A DNA stretch of 58,476 bases from Rhizobium sp. PP-CC-3A-592 (GTDB taxonomy: Bacteria > Pseudomonadota > Alphaproteobacteria > Rhizobiales > Rhizobiaceae), in contig NZ_QJSR01000011.1 in NCBI RefSeq assembly GCF_003217095.1, forward strand, positions 1 to 58,476, in the 5' to 3' direction. Positions 1 through 7,281 of the stretch are shown here, piece after piece. Positions within the stretch are counted from its first letter, which is position 1. Each line of letters starts with the position of its first letter. The notes below the pieces were generated by a model. It saw only the letters and a program-made list of their open reading frames with translations, had not been told where the DNA came from and searched no databases. The position numbers were made by a program, and so were the translations under genes.

Positions 1-125
1 CAGACCTCGCAGGGTTGTTTGGCAAGATCGCCTGCCTTGACGGCTCGCTGCACGGCCAGGTGCGCATCGTACTTTGCCGGATTGGCCCGGCGCCAGTTTG
101 CCTGACGGGTATCGGTCTTCAGCAT
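1..125 (-). CDS. Partial small zinc-finger/HNH-like phage-type protein
   Basis: Only the first 41 codons are inside the window; the gene runs off the left edge. Read on the minus strand from the ATG at 125, it starts MLKTDTRQANWRRANPAKYD and continues into a Cys near the edge (KQPCEV). Small phage and plasmid proteins with this N-terminus usually continue into a Cys/His zinc-binding, HNH-like segment, so a short DNA-associated protein is likely. That continuation is not in the window, so the assignment rests on resemblance of the N-terminus alone. Confidence 0.5.
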   Translation of the reverse strand, partial: MLKTDTRQANWRRANPAKYDAHLAVQRAVKAGDLAKQPCEV

Positions 126-568
126 TTACTGGTTCATCCTTCAGCCGGCGACATGAACGGAAAAAATTCCGGTATGGCCTAGTCCTAGTGATACTGGCGC
201 AACACGATACCGGCAGAAGGTCAATTCCATCATGCCATGATGTTAGTCACAACCATTGCCAAGATTTTTGGGAACGGCTCAAGAATAAAATTCTAAGCGA
301 TAATTCTATAGAACGATGATCTCTGCCGTCACTGCGGTGGGCCGCATTGATCCTGTCACTATTTTTCTTCGCAAGAGTGGAGTTCAACTGCGAAACGAAA
401 GCATGCCGATTATCAGAACGCTCAATATTTGATGTTGATGTCCATGTTGCCTATGCCCGATGTTAACCTGATCATTTGGCAAGTCGCTCATTCGTTCGGT
501 GGCGCAACAGACCTTTGTCCCAGGTGATACGGCATCGCGGTAAAGGAGATCAACTCGAAGAGATTTTC
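126..568. other. Intergenic stretch with no supported gene
   Basis: This AT-rich stretch separates the partial left-edge gene from the brnTA region. Short open frames occur but have no recognisable protein pattern or convincing ribosome-binding site. The right end leads into the candidate brnTA operator repeats. Confidence 0.5.
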
Positions 569-610
569 GTGTACGTTTATTATTGCGGAAAGCTTAATTA
601 TCGTGTACGT
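569..610 (+). promoter_or_regulatory. Candidate brnTA promoter/operator with repeated CGTGTACGT
   Basis: The 9-base word CGTGTACGT occurs at 569-577 and again at 602-610. The copies are 33 bases apart start to start, about three helical turns, with an AT-rich stretch between them. They lie just upstream of the GTG at 626. BrnT/BrnA systems are known to autoregulate through binding of BrnA or the complex to promoter repeats, so these are reasonable operator candidates. Binding itself is inferred. Confidence 0.4.
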
Positions 611-625
611 AAATATAGGATCTTC

Positions 626-1177
626 GTGTGGGATGAGCCAAAACGCATAGCTAACTTGCAGAAACACGGTCTGGACTTTGCAGACGTGGCTGATTTTGAG
701 TGGGAGACAGCCTTTATCGAAGCCAGTCACACCAATCGCCTTAAAGCCATCGGCTACTTCCGGGACGGAACAGCCGTCGTTATTTTCGCCACGCTTGGTA
801 CCGAAGCCTCGTTGATCATCAGTTTTGTCCGGCAGGACGCAAGGAAAAGGAGTTTTCGGATGAGCACTGATTACCGCACAAAGGCGCAATTCGAGCCGAA
901 CAGAATGTATACCGAGGAAGACTGGAAGGCCATCGATAGCCCTCAACTTACGGATCAGGAGCTTTCGAACATGCGCCCAGCGAAAGAGGTCTTGCCGTCA
1001 TCTTTTTTTGAAGGCGTCAAAGCTGCGCGACGCGGCCCGGGACGTCCAAAGAGTGACGCGCCAAAAGAGCCTCTGACATTGCGCCTCGACGCAGACGTTA
1101 TCGAGGTGTTCAGGGGCAGAGGTGAGGATTGGCGCGCACAAATGAGCGAGGTGCTACGCAAAGCGGCGGGCCTTTGA
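626..1177 (+). CDS. BrnT toxin fused in frame to BrnA antitoxin
   Basis: The first part is a BrnT-family ribonuclease toxin: FVWDEPKRIANLQKHGLDFA, then a beta-strand section ending EASLIISFVRQ. The second part, from residue 79, is a BrnA-family antitoxin. I chose the GTG at 626 because AGGA lies 5 bases upstream and BrnT proteins normally begin at about this residue; the open frame reaches back to a TTG at 476. Normally brnT ends in its own stop just before or overlapping brnA. Here no stop separates them, and the expected BrnT tail looks altered (VRQDARKRSF). In the next frame a TGA at 861 overlaps the brnA ATG as ATGA, which suggests an indel near the end of brnT that removed the toxin stop. 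Either a true fusion or a damaged toxin is possible. Confidence 0.7.
   Translation: MWDEPKRIANLQKHGLDFADVADFEWETAFIEASHTNRLKAIGYFRDGTAVVIFATLGTEASLIISFVRQDARKRSFRMSTDYRTKAQFEPNRMYTEEDWKAIDSPQLTDQELSNMRPAKEVLPSSFFEGVKAARRGPGRPKSDAPKEPLTLRLDADVIEVFRGRGEDWRAQMSEVLRKAAGL
860..1177 (+). CDS. brnA: BrnA-family antitoxin (internal start)
   Basis: An internal ATG at 860 has a strong ribosome-binding site, AAGGAG, about 7 bases upstream, so free antitoxin is probably made whether or not the fused product is. The 105-residue protein begins MSTDYRTKAQFEPNR and has the usual BrnA order: YTEEDWKAIDSPQLTDQEL, a linker with RGPGRPK, then a C-terminal ribbon-helix-helix segment (EPLTLRLDADVIEVFRGRG ... RMNEALRKAAG-like ending). 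It should neutralise BrnT and bind its own promoter. Family assignment is firm; activity is inferred. Confidence 0.8.
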   Translation: MSTDYRTKAQFEPNRMYTEEDWKAIDSPQLTDQELSNMRPAKEVLPSSFFEGVKAARRGPGRPKSDAPKEPLTLRLDADVIEVFRGRGEDWRAQMSEVLRKAAGL

Positions 1178-2010
1178 AAACCGCTCAGATGATGCTTAGG
1201 TTTTGCGCTTGCCCGCTTCAGCCTTGCACTTCGCTCGGCGACAGTCATGATACATGGACTGTAATGTTCTTAGTTTGTGTTTCGTCGAAGCGTTTAACCG
1301 CGATGTAGGCGCCGATAGCTGACCCCAGTTGGACAGTAAGAACGAAAACGCATCGGGATTTTACTCGATAGCGTCTGGGGTCATCCTTCCGCGCCGAAAA
1401 GGGTCAAACTTGGAAGCCAGTTCACAAAACTGCAAGACGCGCGTTTGGACAGCCTATTGGCTGTGGGAAATTGGCCACAAACCGTTCTGACGGGGCATTT
1501 GCAGTTAACGGCATGCGCGAGATTTCGTTGGGTCGGCTGCTCCGCACGAATTTGATACTGGGCGTCGGGAGAGCCGACGCCATCCCAGGTTCGGTCCGGT
1601 CCGTGAGCACGAACGAAGTCCGCTTAATAAGCGTGAAGTCTCGTCGCTGTCAGCTGACCGTTTTTCGCGAGACTGGAATTCATTTGTGACCAATGGGTTA
1701 GCCGATTCAGATTTCGTAAGACCGTTTCGGTTTCGTGGAGACTGAACTGTCACGCGATTCAGATATGGTGAGACGCGCCCAAGTCATTAATTGTTAGACT
1801 GAGCGACAACAGGCTTCTCTGCACCAGTAGGTTGAATAAATAAATAAGATCAGAGCCATAGCAACGGTGGGCGGGCGTCTGCGGAGGATGGCGTTGCACA
1901 GGACCGCTTTGATGACGGCCGAGTCTCACGAATTCCAGTCAGTTGACATCCGCGGGTCGATTTCCGGTGTTCTGCTTGATGATCTGGACCATTCTGGCAT
2001 CATGCAAAAT
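1178..2010. other. Long non-coding stretch, probably decayed sequence
   Basis: More than 800 bases without a gene I can support. Open frames up to about 80 codons exist on both strands, but none has a recognisable motif, a good ribosome-binding site or family resemblance. The composition and position between a toxin-antitoxin module and a replicon-maintenance pair suggest old mobile or plasmid sequence. The right end leads into the inverted repeat at 2011. Confidence 0.4.
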
Positions 2011-2039
2011 ACGTCCGATAAGTCAACGTTATCGGACGT
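2011..2039. repeat. Perfect inverted repeat, 11-bp arms with 7-bp spacer
   Basis: ACGTCCGATAA at 2011-2021 is mirrored exactly by TTATCGGACGT at 2029-2039, with GTCAACG between. The repeat stops abruptly on both sides. The 11-7-11 geometry with inner ATAA/TTAT ends is that of Xer/dif-like and lox-like tyrosine-recombinase core sites. It lies 76 bases upstream of the DUF1403-scpB pair, so an operator for that pair is the main alternative. No T-run follows, so a terminator is unlikely. Confidence 0.7.
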
Positions 2040-2115
2040 GATTACACGGCGACAGTGTGTGCGGATTAAGAGGATTTCGATGGCGTGATCCGCACAACCG
2101 AGCTACGCTCCTGTC

Positions 2116-3069
2116 ATGATTTTGCGCAACATACCGGTCGCTTCTGCCACTGCCCCCGGCTTCATTCTGCCGTCATGGTCCGTATCACTGCGGCCTGTCG
2201 AGACGGAAAGTGACGCGGCCTTCTGCGCCGGCATCGCCCTGAAAACGCTGGACGATCTGGTTCGCAGCGAGCCGGTGTGGGCGGGCTGCTGGCGCGCGCG
2301 TCTGACCCTTCGATCCGCTGCTGCGGCCGTGCGCCTGACGGCGCGCACCGAGGGGGAAGCCGAGCTGCGGGATGCCATGCTGTTGTCGTCGGACGCCGGT
2401 GATCTCGGGCTGGCCGGAAACGTCTATTCCGCCTACAGGAAGCTCGGCGCCCGTAAAGGTCCTTTCAACACGGCGTTCCTCCAAGAGCTCGCCGCGTTGT
2501 CGTCGCTGCGCTGGGACGATCGCCTGGCCGGCGTGGTCGACCTGGTTGATGGCGCGCTGCAGTCGCCTCGATCCGCGCCCTTTGCCGCGGCCGATCTCGT
2601 CTCAGTCATTTATGCCGTTCGCCCGGATGCCGAACGCCTGGCCTGGGGGCTTGCCGACGGGTTGATGGCGCAGCGGCTCGGCTGGACACAGCCGGTGTTT
2701 CTCCTGATGGCGGAGCGCGGCGGACCGGCGTTCCGCACGCTGGGTGGCCGCGGGCGGGTGCGACCGGGCGAGCCGGGTTTTGCGCGTGCGGTGTGTCTGG
2801 CACTGGTGGACGGTGCGCGGGCCGCACTGCAAAGCGCAAGCGAGATCGATCGACGCGCCCGGCAGCTCGTGACGGTGGCGCCAAAATTGCGCACGAAAGG
2901 CGGGGTGGGCGTGATCCGGCGATTGCTGGATGAGGATGCGGTATTGGCGTCCGCTCCCGGCGCGGATCTCTCGCGCTGGGCCAGCCGGCGGATGTTCGAG
3001 CGGTTGGAGAATTCTGGTGCCGTGCGAGAACTTTCTGGTCGCAGCACGTTTCGGATCTACGGGCTGTGA
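2116..3069 (+). CDS. DUF1403 family protein
   Basis: This 317-residue protein matches the DUF1403 family seen mostly on rhizobial plasmids. Recognisable segments are AAFCAGIALKTLDDLVR and WRARLTLRSAAAAVRL near the N-terminus, APFAAADLVSVIYAVRPDAE in the middle, GGRGRVRPGEPGFARAVCLA, and the C-terminal VIRRLLDEDAV then WASRRMFERLE and ELSGRSTFRIYGL. The function of the family is unknown. It overlaps the next gene, a plasmid ScpB, by 4 bases (GTGA), so the two are translated together and probably act together in replicon maintenance or transcription control. The ribosome-binding site at 2116 is weak. Confidence 0.85.
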   Translation: MILRNIPVASATAPGFILPSWSVSLRPVETESDAAFCAGIALKTLDDLVRSEPVWAGCWRARLTLRSAAAAVRLTARTEGEAELRDAMLLSSDAGDLGLAGNVYSAYRKLGARKGPFNTAFLQELAALSSLRWDDRLAGVVDLVDGALQSPRSAPFAAADLVSVIYAVRPDAERLAWGLADGLMAQRLGWTQPVFLLMAERGGPAFRTLGGRGRVRPGEPGFARAVCLALVDGARAALQSASEIDRRARQLVTVAPKLRTKGGVGVIRRLLDEDAVLASAPGADLSRWASRRMFERLENSGAVRELSGRSTFRIYGL

Positions 3070-3758
3070 CGATGGCAGACTCGGGCACAGGGTCCCGCCG
3101 ACGCAGCGAAAAACTGAACGATGATCGCGCCTTCGACCGGGAGCTCGAGGACCTGCCAGCGGCGTTGCGGTGGCGGGAATGGATGATGCGGGTCGAGGCG
3201 GTGGTCTTTGCGTCCGCAGAGCCGGTGACGCGCGAAACGCTGGCACGCGTCGTCGGCAAGGACTGCGCCATCGATCTGCTGGTCGACGATCTGCGCGAGG
3301 AGCTGGTCGGGCGGCCCTATGAACTCGTCTCCGTGGCTGGCGGCTGGCAGCATCGCACCCGTAGCGTCTATGCCGATACCATTCGTGCATCGACGGTCGA
3401 GACGCGGTCACTGGCGGCGACGCTATCTCGCCAGGAGGCCGCCGTCCTGATGGCGATCGCCACGCTGCAGCCGGTCACCCGCGGCGAACTTTCAAAAGCC
3501 TTCGGCAAGGAGATCAGCCGGGACACCATTGCGAGCCTGCGCAGCGCCGGTTTGATTGCTTCTGGCCCGCGCAGCCCCACCCCCGGTGCGCCATACACCT
3601 ATGTCACCACCCGGCATTTCCTCTCGGCTTTCGGCATGGAGACACTGCAGGACCTGCCGGATGTCGAGATGCTGGAGGACGCCGGCCTGATGCAGCGCCG
3701 AGAGAGTGATGTCGCCCTACCGTTTGTGATTGGCGACAATGCGGACGAGGAGACTTAA
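3066..3758 (+). CDS. scpB: Plasmid-type ScpB, SMC-Scp complex subunit
   Basis: The 230-residue protein has the two winged-helix arrangement of ScpB: MMRVEAVVFASAEPVTRETLARVVG, then RPYELVSVAGGWQHRTR, then LSRQEAAVLMAIATLQPVTRGEL and a second winged helix ending YVTTRHFLSAFGMETLQDLP. Chromosomal ScpB is a kleisin-binding subunit of condensin, involved in chromosome organisation. This copy has no ScpA or Smc beside it, which is typical of the DUF1403-linked version on rhizobial plasmids. The start is a GTG overlapping the stop of DUF1403; an ATG at 3072 is an alternative. A role in plasmid stability is inferred. Confidence 0.85.
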   Translation: MTMADSGTGSRRRSEKLNDDRAFDRELEDLPAALRWREWMMRVEAVVFASAEPVTRETLARVVGKDCAIDLLVDDLREELVGRPYELVSVAGGWQHRTRSVYADTIRASTVETRSLAATLSRQEAAVLMAIATLQPVTRGELSKAFGKEISRDTIASLRSAGLIASGPRSPTPGAPYTYVTTRHFLSAFGMETLQDLPDVEMLEDAGLMQRRESDVALPFVIGDNADEET

Positions 3759-4505
3759 CGACCCGACAAGCTTATCGTCTCGCCAGGTGGACAAGTAGAT
3801 CAATGCGGCGTTCCCACTTGCGAACTGCTGCTCGATTCAGATGAGGCGATTGACTCGCTTGCTGCAGCGTTAAGCACTGTGGAGGATGGCCGTGGCTTTC
3901 TCGGAGGTTCGCAGGCGGGAATGTATCGACAAGACATTTCGGCTGCTGTCGGGCACGATGCGTGCGAGCCGGCTTGTCTTCTATTCCGTGGACGAAAGAA
4001 GAACCTCCACAATTTCGTCTACTCGCATGTGCCGTCCGATTTCCTTAGAGCCCGTCCAAGGATTAAAGGTTGAGTGATCGGGCCGTTGATGAATCCAATC
4101 GGGTGTCTAAAGCTTTAGTGGCGGCGCCGGAGGCAGTCGAGGTCATTGCCACCCGTGGCAATCCGAGGCCGGGACTACGGAGGCCGTGGCACGGGTCGCC
4201 GACCCGGCAGCCATCGCCAGATTGCACGACAAAATCGAGCAGGAGCAGAAGCTGAGAGAGCAGTGTCGTACGCAAGGCGATCCATCGCCCCGGGGGGCTT
4301 CCATCGTTGAAATACGGGACGGTCTGGTCGTTGATCGCCGGCACCCGGTGCCTTCGATATGTTTGGCTTGTTCGGCACGGGGCGGATCCGACGTCGTTCT
4401 TCCGACCTTCCGAGATAGGCTGCCCGGGCCTTTAGCGTGGCACCGGTGTCTGTCGGCCGGATTGCTCAATGAATTGGCCGCACTCGTGTGAGGATTCTCA
4501 CCAAC
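3759..4505. other. Non-coding stretch with possible regulator relic
   Basis: About 750 bases without an intact gene. Around 3810-4075 the plus strand reads LLLDSDEAIDSLAAALSTVE before the frame loses sense, faintly like the start of rhizobial LuxR-type regulators, so a decayed regulator is possible. Another open frame at 4186-4491 (ARVADPAAIARLHDKIEQEQ) has no family I recognise and poor start signals. I treat the stretch as degraded sequence. Confidence 0.35.
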
Positions 4506-4535
4506 GGCGCGTCTATCAGACGGAAAGGACGCGCC
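4506..4535 (-). terminator. Stem-loop downstream of the first LysR gene
   Basis: GGCGCGTC at 4506-4513 pairs perfectly with GACGCGCC at 4528-4535 around a 14-base loop, about 20 bases beyond the stop of the minus-strand LysR gene. The stem is strong but no U-run follows, so it may act as an RNA 3' end stabiliser or a Rho-assisted terminator rather than a classic intrinsic terminator. Confidence 0.35.
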
Positions 4536-4557
4536 ATCCCAGTCCTGGACCAGACAT

Positions 4558-5490
4558 TCAGATCAGGAGTTCGCAGTTAAGGCCCTTCTCCGTGTTCTCG
4601 CGGCAGAATGCGGCGATCATCTTGCGCAGGATGGCCTCGAACTGCACGACAAGGCGGGATACCGGGCGGTTTCGGGAGTATAGCATCGCGAACGTCAGCG
4701 GAACGGCGCGCTCATAGGCAATCGGCACGACAAGGCCCTGCGGATCGAAGGGAAGCACAAGCGGATGCGCAAAGGCGATGCCCATTCCGCACTGAACCAT
4801 GTGCAGCGAGGCAATCGACTGGTTCGTCGAGATCACCTGAAGATCGCCTGCCTCACTCTGTAGGCTCTCCCGAAGGACAAAGCCCGGCGTCGTTTGGGCA
4901 CCGTGTGCGATCACGGTTTCATTCTCAAGGTCGGCGGCGGTGATGACAGTGCGAGACGAGAGAGGGTGGCCCCTGGGGACGAGGCAGACCATAGACATGC
5001 GCATCAGCGGCTGGACGGCGACGCCAGCCTCGTCGAAGGGCAGGAAGGCAAAGCCGATGTCGCAATATTCCTGTCGCACCTGCCGCACGACGTCGGCCGC
5101 CGTGTAGACCTCAAGCCGCAGCCTCACCTGCGTGCGCTCAGCCCGGAAGACGTTCAGCGCCGTCGGCAGTATTCGGGCCGTGAAGGAGGGGACGGAGGCG
5201 ATGGCCAGCGATCCGGAGCGAGCATCCTTCATTTCCGCCGCCTTCCCCTTCAAAGAGGTCATCTGCGCGAATAGCCGCTCCACATCCGGCAGGACGGAAT
5301 TGGCTTCCACGGTCAGGCGCGTGCGGCCGTTCGACCGCACGAACAGGCTGAAGCCGAACTGCGCCTCCAGTTCTTTGAGCGTTTGGCTGACCGCAGGCTG
5401 CGAGATGCGCAGCAGCCGTGCCGTCTCCGTCACACTTTGCGTGCGGGCAAAGAGCCGAAAGGTCTCCAACTGCCGGAAGCCCAGGTTCAT
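4558..5490 (-). CDS. LysR-family transcriptional regulator
   Basis: A 310-residue LysR regulator. The N-terminal winged helix-turn-helix reads LETFRLFARTQSVTETARLL and RISQPAVSQTLKELEAQFG, followed by the linker helix and a periplasmic-binding-like effector domain. I chose the ATG at 5490 because AAGGA lies 8 bases upstream. The open frame extends hundreds of bases further upstream, but that part is only antisense to the transporter gene. It diverges from the dipeptide-type ABC operon and most likely controls it. It is a paralogue of the second LysR at 13352-14281: both share the SVTETARLLRI-QP-VSQ-LK-LE helix-turn-helix, suggesting duplication of one regulatory module. The ligand is unknown. 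Confidence 0.93.
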   Translation of the reverse strand: MNLGFRQLETFRLFARTQSVTETARLLRISQPAVSQTLKELEAQFGFSLFVRSNGRTRLTVEANSVLPDVERLFAQMTSLKGKAAEMKDARSGSLAIASVPSFTARILPTALNVFRAERTQVRLRLEVYTAADVVRQVRQEYCDIGFAFLPFDEAGVAVQPLMRMSMVCLVPRGHPLSSRTVITAADLENETVIAHGAQTTPGFVLRESLQSEAGDLQVISTNQSIASLHMVQCGMGIAFAHPLVLPFDPQGLVVPIAYERAVPLTFAMLYSRNRPVSRLVVQFEAILRKMIAAFCRENTEKGLNCELLI

Positions 5491-5496
5491 AATCAT

Positions 5497-5513
5497 TTCC
5501 TTATGGCGACATA
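5497..5513. promoter_or_regulatory. Candidate LysR box between divergent genes
   Basis: The short gap between the LysR gene and the ABC operon contains TTTCCTTATGG, then CATAG, with a TATG-GCGA-CATA dyad at 5502-5513. TTTCCTTATGG differs by one inserted T from the TTTCCTATGG at the second LysR promoter (14360-14369). It overlaps the leader of the LysR gene, which would fit negative autoregulation. Binding is inferred from sequence only. Confidence 0.4.
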
Positions 5514-5589
5514 GATGCTTTGTATTAGTTCTAATGGCGAAAGTCTGCAATTCTTGCCACAAGGCCGATTTGGCAGGATAGGACGAACA

Positions 5590-6432
5590 TTGGAAACGCT
5601 CTTCGACATCAGCGGGCTTGAGATAGACATCTCCATGAAAACCGGCGTTCTGCACGCGGTTCGCGGTGTATCTTTCTCGATTGGCAAGGCGCAAACGCTG
5701 TGCCTCGTGGGCGAATCGGGATCGGGGAAATCGCTGACGGCCCTCTCGATTCTCGGTCTGTTGCCGCAAGGCGCGACGCGCCGTGTCGAGCGCATGACGT
5801 TTCGCGGCGAGGATATGGCCGGATTGTCCGAGCGCGGCATGCAGGATCTGCGCGGTCGATCGATTAGCGTCATTTTCCAGGATCCGATGATGGCCTTTAA
5901 CCCGACGATGACGATCGGGCGTCAGTTGGAAGAGGTGTATCTCCGCCATATCGCGCGGGACCGGAAGGCCGCAACGGCAAAGGCGCTCGATCTCCTCGAG
6001 CGGGTAGGCGTGACACAGCCCGCGACCCGCATGAGGCAATATCCCCATCAGCTCTCCGGTGGCCTGCGCCAGCGCGCAATGATCGCCATGGCGCTGATGT
6101 GCGAGCCGGATCTGCTGATCGCCGACGAGCCGACGACCGCGCTCGACGTAACCATGCAGGCCCAGGTGCTAACGCTGCTGCGCTCCATCCAGGTCTCGGT
6201 CGGGATCTCGATCCTGTTCATCACGCACGATCTCGGCGTTGTCGCTGCCATCGCCGATACGGTCGCCGTGATGAAGGCGGGACAGATCATCGAAGTCGGT
6301 GACGTTCGCCAGGTCCTGAGGTCGCCGCGCGAGGCGTACACGAAAGCTCTCATCGACGCAGTCCCGAAAGTAACGCCGCTGCTGGCGCGAAAGGCCGCAG
6401 CCCTTGCAGTCGGGGAGCACGTCCATGGGTGA
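5590..6432 (+). CDS. Dipeptide/oligopeptide-type ABC importer, ATP-binding protein (DppD-like)
   Basis: A 280-residue ABC ATPase of the peptide/nickel uptake family. The Walker A GESGSGKS is at residues 41-48, the Q-loop at [12 protein letters not shown], the signature LSGGLRQR, Walker [13 protein letters not shown] and the H-loop ITHDLG. I prefer the TTG at 5590, with AGGA about 12 bases before it, because the family begins at about [11 protein letters not shown]; an ATG at 5515 is in frame but has no ribosome-binding site and lies in the divergent promoter. It is the first gene of a five-gene importer operon and overlaps the second ATPase by 8 bases. Substrate unknown; related systems move peptides, opines or other small amides. 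Confidence 0.92.
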   Translation: METLFDISGLEIDISMKTGVLHAVRGVSFSIGKAQTLCLVGESGSGKSLTALSILGLLPQGATRRVERMTFRGEDMAGLSERGMQDLRGRSISVIFQDPMMAFNPTMTIGRQLEEVYLRHIARDRKAATAKALDLLERVGVTQPATRMRQYPHQLSGGLRQRAMIAMALMCEPDLLIADEPTTALDVTMQAQVLTLLRSIQVSVGISILFITHDLGVVAAIADTVAVMKAGQIIEVGDVRQVLRSPREAYTKALIDAVPKVTPLLARKAAALAVGEHVHG

Positions 6433-7264
6433 GATGAAACGCGAGATTGCTATGGAAGCGGCTGTCGTCACCCGCGTGTTTCCGGTGAAGGGGCCGGACA
6501 AGGTCTTCACCGCCGTGGATGCCGTGAACCTCCGGCTCTACAGCAACGAAACGCTGGCCCTTGTGGGCGAGTCCGGATCCGGCAAGACGACGCTGTCGCG
6601 CATCATGCTCGGTCTTCTTCCGCCAACGACAGGCGACGTCCAGATCTTCGGCCGGGATATCTCGACCTATGGCCGGCTGGAGCGGGCACGCATGGTGCAG
6701 CCGGTTTTTCAGGATCCCTATGCTTCGCTCAATCCCCGCAAGCGGATTGCCGATATCATTGCCATGCCGCTCCTGGCTGCCGGACCCGTGCCAAAGGACG
6801 ATGTGCGTGACAAGGTTCTCGATCTTCTCCAGAAGGTGGATCTGCCCGCCGCCTTCGCCGAGCGGTTCCCGCACGAACTTTCTGGCGGCCAGCGCCAGCG
6901 CGTGGCGATTGCCAGGGCGCTGATCAACCGCCCGCGCATCCTCGTCTGCGACGAGCCGACCTCCGCTCTCGATGTCTCCGTCCAGGCGCAGATCCTGCAA
7001 CTTCTCAAGGATCTGAAGGCACAGCTCGGATTGTCCTATCTGATCGTCACGCACAATATCGGCGTCGTGACGGAACTCGCCGACCGGGTCGCCGTCATGT
7101 ATCGCGGCGGGATTGTGGAGGAGGGACGGGTCGATGACGTTCTGTCCGATCCCCGCGCCGACTATACGAGGCAGCTTCTGTCGGCTGTCCTGCCCGTCGA
7201 TCCCGATCTTGCCCGGCTGCCGACCGTGCCTCTGATGCCTCTTCCTTCCACGCAGACTTTCTAA
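6425..7264 (+). CDS. Dipeptide/oligopeptide-type ABC importer, second ATP-binding protein (DppF-like)
   Basis: The second ATPase of the pair, 279 residues. Walker A GESGSGKT is near residue 49, followed by [16 protein letters not shown] (Q-loop, a DppF/OppF hallmark), [33 protein letters not shown] and IVTHNIGVV. The ATG at 6425 has GGGGAG 8 bases upstream and overlaps the end of the first ATPase, so the two are translationally coupled. The two proteins would form a heterodimer on the cytoplasmic face of the permease pair encoded further downstream. Confidence 0.93.
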   Translation: MGEMKREIAMEAAVVTRVFPVKGPDKVFTAVDAVNLRLYSNETLALVGESGSGKTTLSRIMLGLLPPTTGDVQIFGRDISTYGRLERARMVQPVFQDPYASLNPRKRIADIIAMPLLAAGPVPKDDVRDKVLDLLQKVDLPAAFAERFPHELSGGQRQRVAIARALINRPRILVCDEPTSALDVSVQAQILQLLKDLKAQLGLSYLIVTHNIGVVTELADRVAVMYRGGIVEEGRVDDVLSDPRADYTRQLLSAVLPVDPDLARLPTVPLMPLPSTQTF

Positions 7265-7281
7265 CGTCAGGAGAATACACC

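Noticed and set aside
3879-4491. Small open frames after scpB as real genes
   Set aside because: They show poor start signals, no conserved motif and apparent frame breaks; described only as degraded sequence.
5491-6048. Extension of the first LysR frame by about 186 residues upstream on the minus strand
   Set aside because: It is antisense to the ABC ATPase gene; the LysR family starts at the ATG at 5490, which has a good ribosome-binding site.
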